64,000 nucleotides of DNA from Alteromonas sp. KC3 (GTDB lineage Bacteria; Pseudomonadota; Gammaproteobacteria; Enterobacterales; Alteromonadaceae), in NCBI RefSeq assembly GCF_016756315.1, contig NZ_AP024235.1, forward strand, positions 3,162,001 to 3,226,000. Reading direction: 5' to 3'. Shown here piece by piece: positions 63,961-64,000 of the stretch. A model generated the notes under the pieces. The model was not told the DNA's origin. It saw only the letters and a list, made by a program, of their open reading frames with translations, and did not search any database. Both the position numbers and the translations under genes were made by a program. Each line of letters opens with the position of its first letter. Position 1 is the first letter of the stretch.

Positions 63961-64000
63961 ATGAAAAATGCATATCTAGAACACGCCAATATTACCGTTA
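63961..64000 (+). CDS. VOC (glyoxalase)-family protein, N-terminus only
   Basis: Only 13 residues are in the window: MKNAYLEHANITV, which matches the first strand of many VOC-family dioxygenase/glyoxalase-like proteins (LEHxNITV). AGGGG lies six bases before the ATG. Its promoter contains the SoxR box, so it is probably induced by redox-cycling agents. The rest is beyond the edge. Confidence 0.6.
   Translation, partial: MKNAYLEHANITV

Overview
The window looks like chromosome of a marine gammaproteobacterium of the Alteromonas/Glaciecola group. This is an inference from protein style and gene content: an XrtA-type exopolysaccharide locus, a Xanthomonas/Caulobacter-type TonB receptor with a LacI regulator, fadE, glnE, hldE, soxR, rlmF and a TorF-family porin. 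I see no rRNA, tRNA, CRISPR array, insertion sequence or phage gene. Both edges cut a gene: a glycosyltransferase on the left and a VOC-family protein on the right.

Region 1 (1-23.5 kb) is a large exosortase A (XrtA)-associated exopolysaccharide locus. A minus-strand operon runs from a polyprenyl glycosylphosphotransferase (17244) leftwards through a DUF3473-type deacetylase, XrtA, glycosyltransferases, two glutamine amidotransferases, an O-antigen-ligase-like membrane protein, a GMC flavoprotein with a Tat-signal small partner, two acyltransferase-3 proteins and another glycosyltransferase. Many genes overlap or are separated by only a few bases. A divergent plus-strand operon (17394-22284) carries the outer-membrane export lipoprotein, chain-length protein, tyrosine autokinase and an outer-membrane beta-barrel. 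The XrtA-associated ATPase lies convergent beyond a bidirectional terminator. No PEP-CTERM substrate protein is visible.

Region 2 (23.5-38.5 kb) is mostly housekeeping: hldE, a GIY-YIG protein, a DUF350 membrane protein, glnE, a TcpQ-domain protein, an LpxL-type acyltransferase, small proteins, fadE with a candidate FadR operator, a periplasmic binding protein, a GGDEF-EAL protein and tdk.

Region 3 (38.4-48.3 kb) looks like a carbohydrate-use neighbourhood: TonB receptor, LacI regulator, a pectinacetylesterase-family enzyme, a GH97 glucosidase and a WbuC-type cupin, with upp between them. Related palindromes recur upstream of lacI, GH97 and possibly the receptor. In front of a small XRE regulator is a leader with mutually exclusive hairpins, which is either an attenuator or a roughly 110-nt small RNA.

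Region 4 (48.3-64 kb) holds an RbgA-type GTPase, a SpoU methyltransferase, a transglutaminase with a secreted partner of unknown function, a PLP decarboxylase, a crotonase, a DUF962 protein, betB-betA followed by an unusually short BCCT-like transporter, a TorF-type porin, a PQ-loop membrane protein behind a 32-bp inverted repeat, rlmF, and soxR facing a VOC gene across a textbook-spaced SoxR box.
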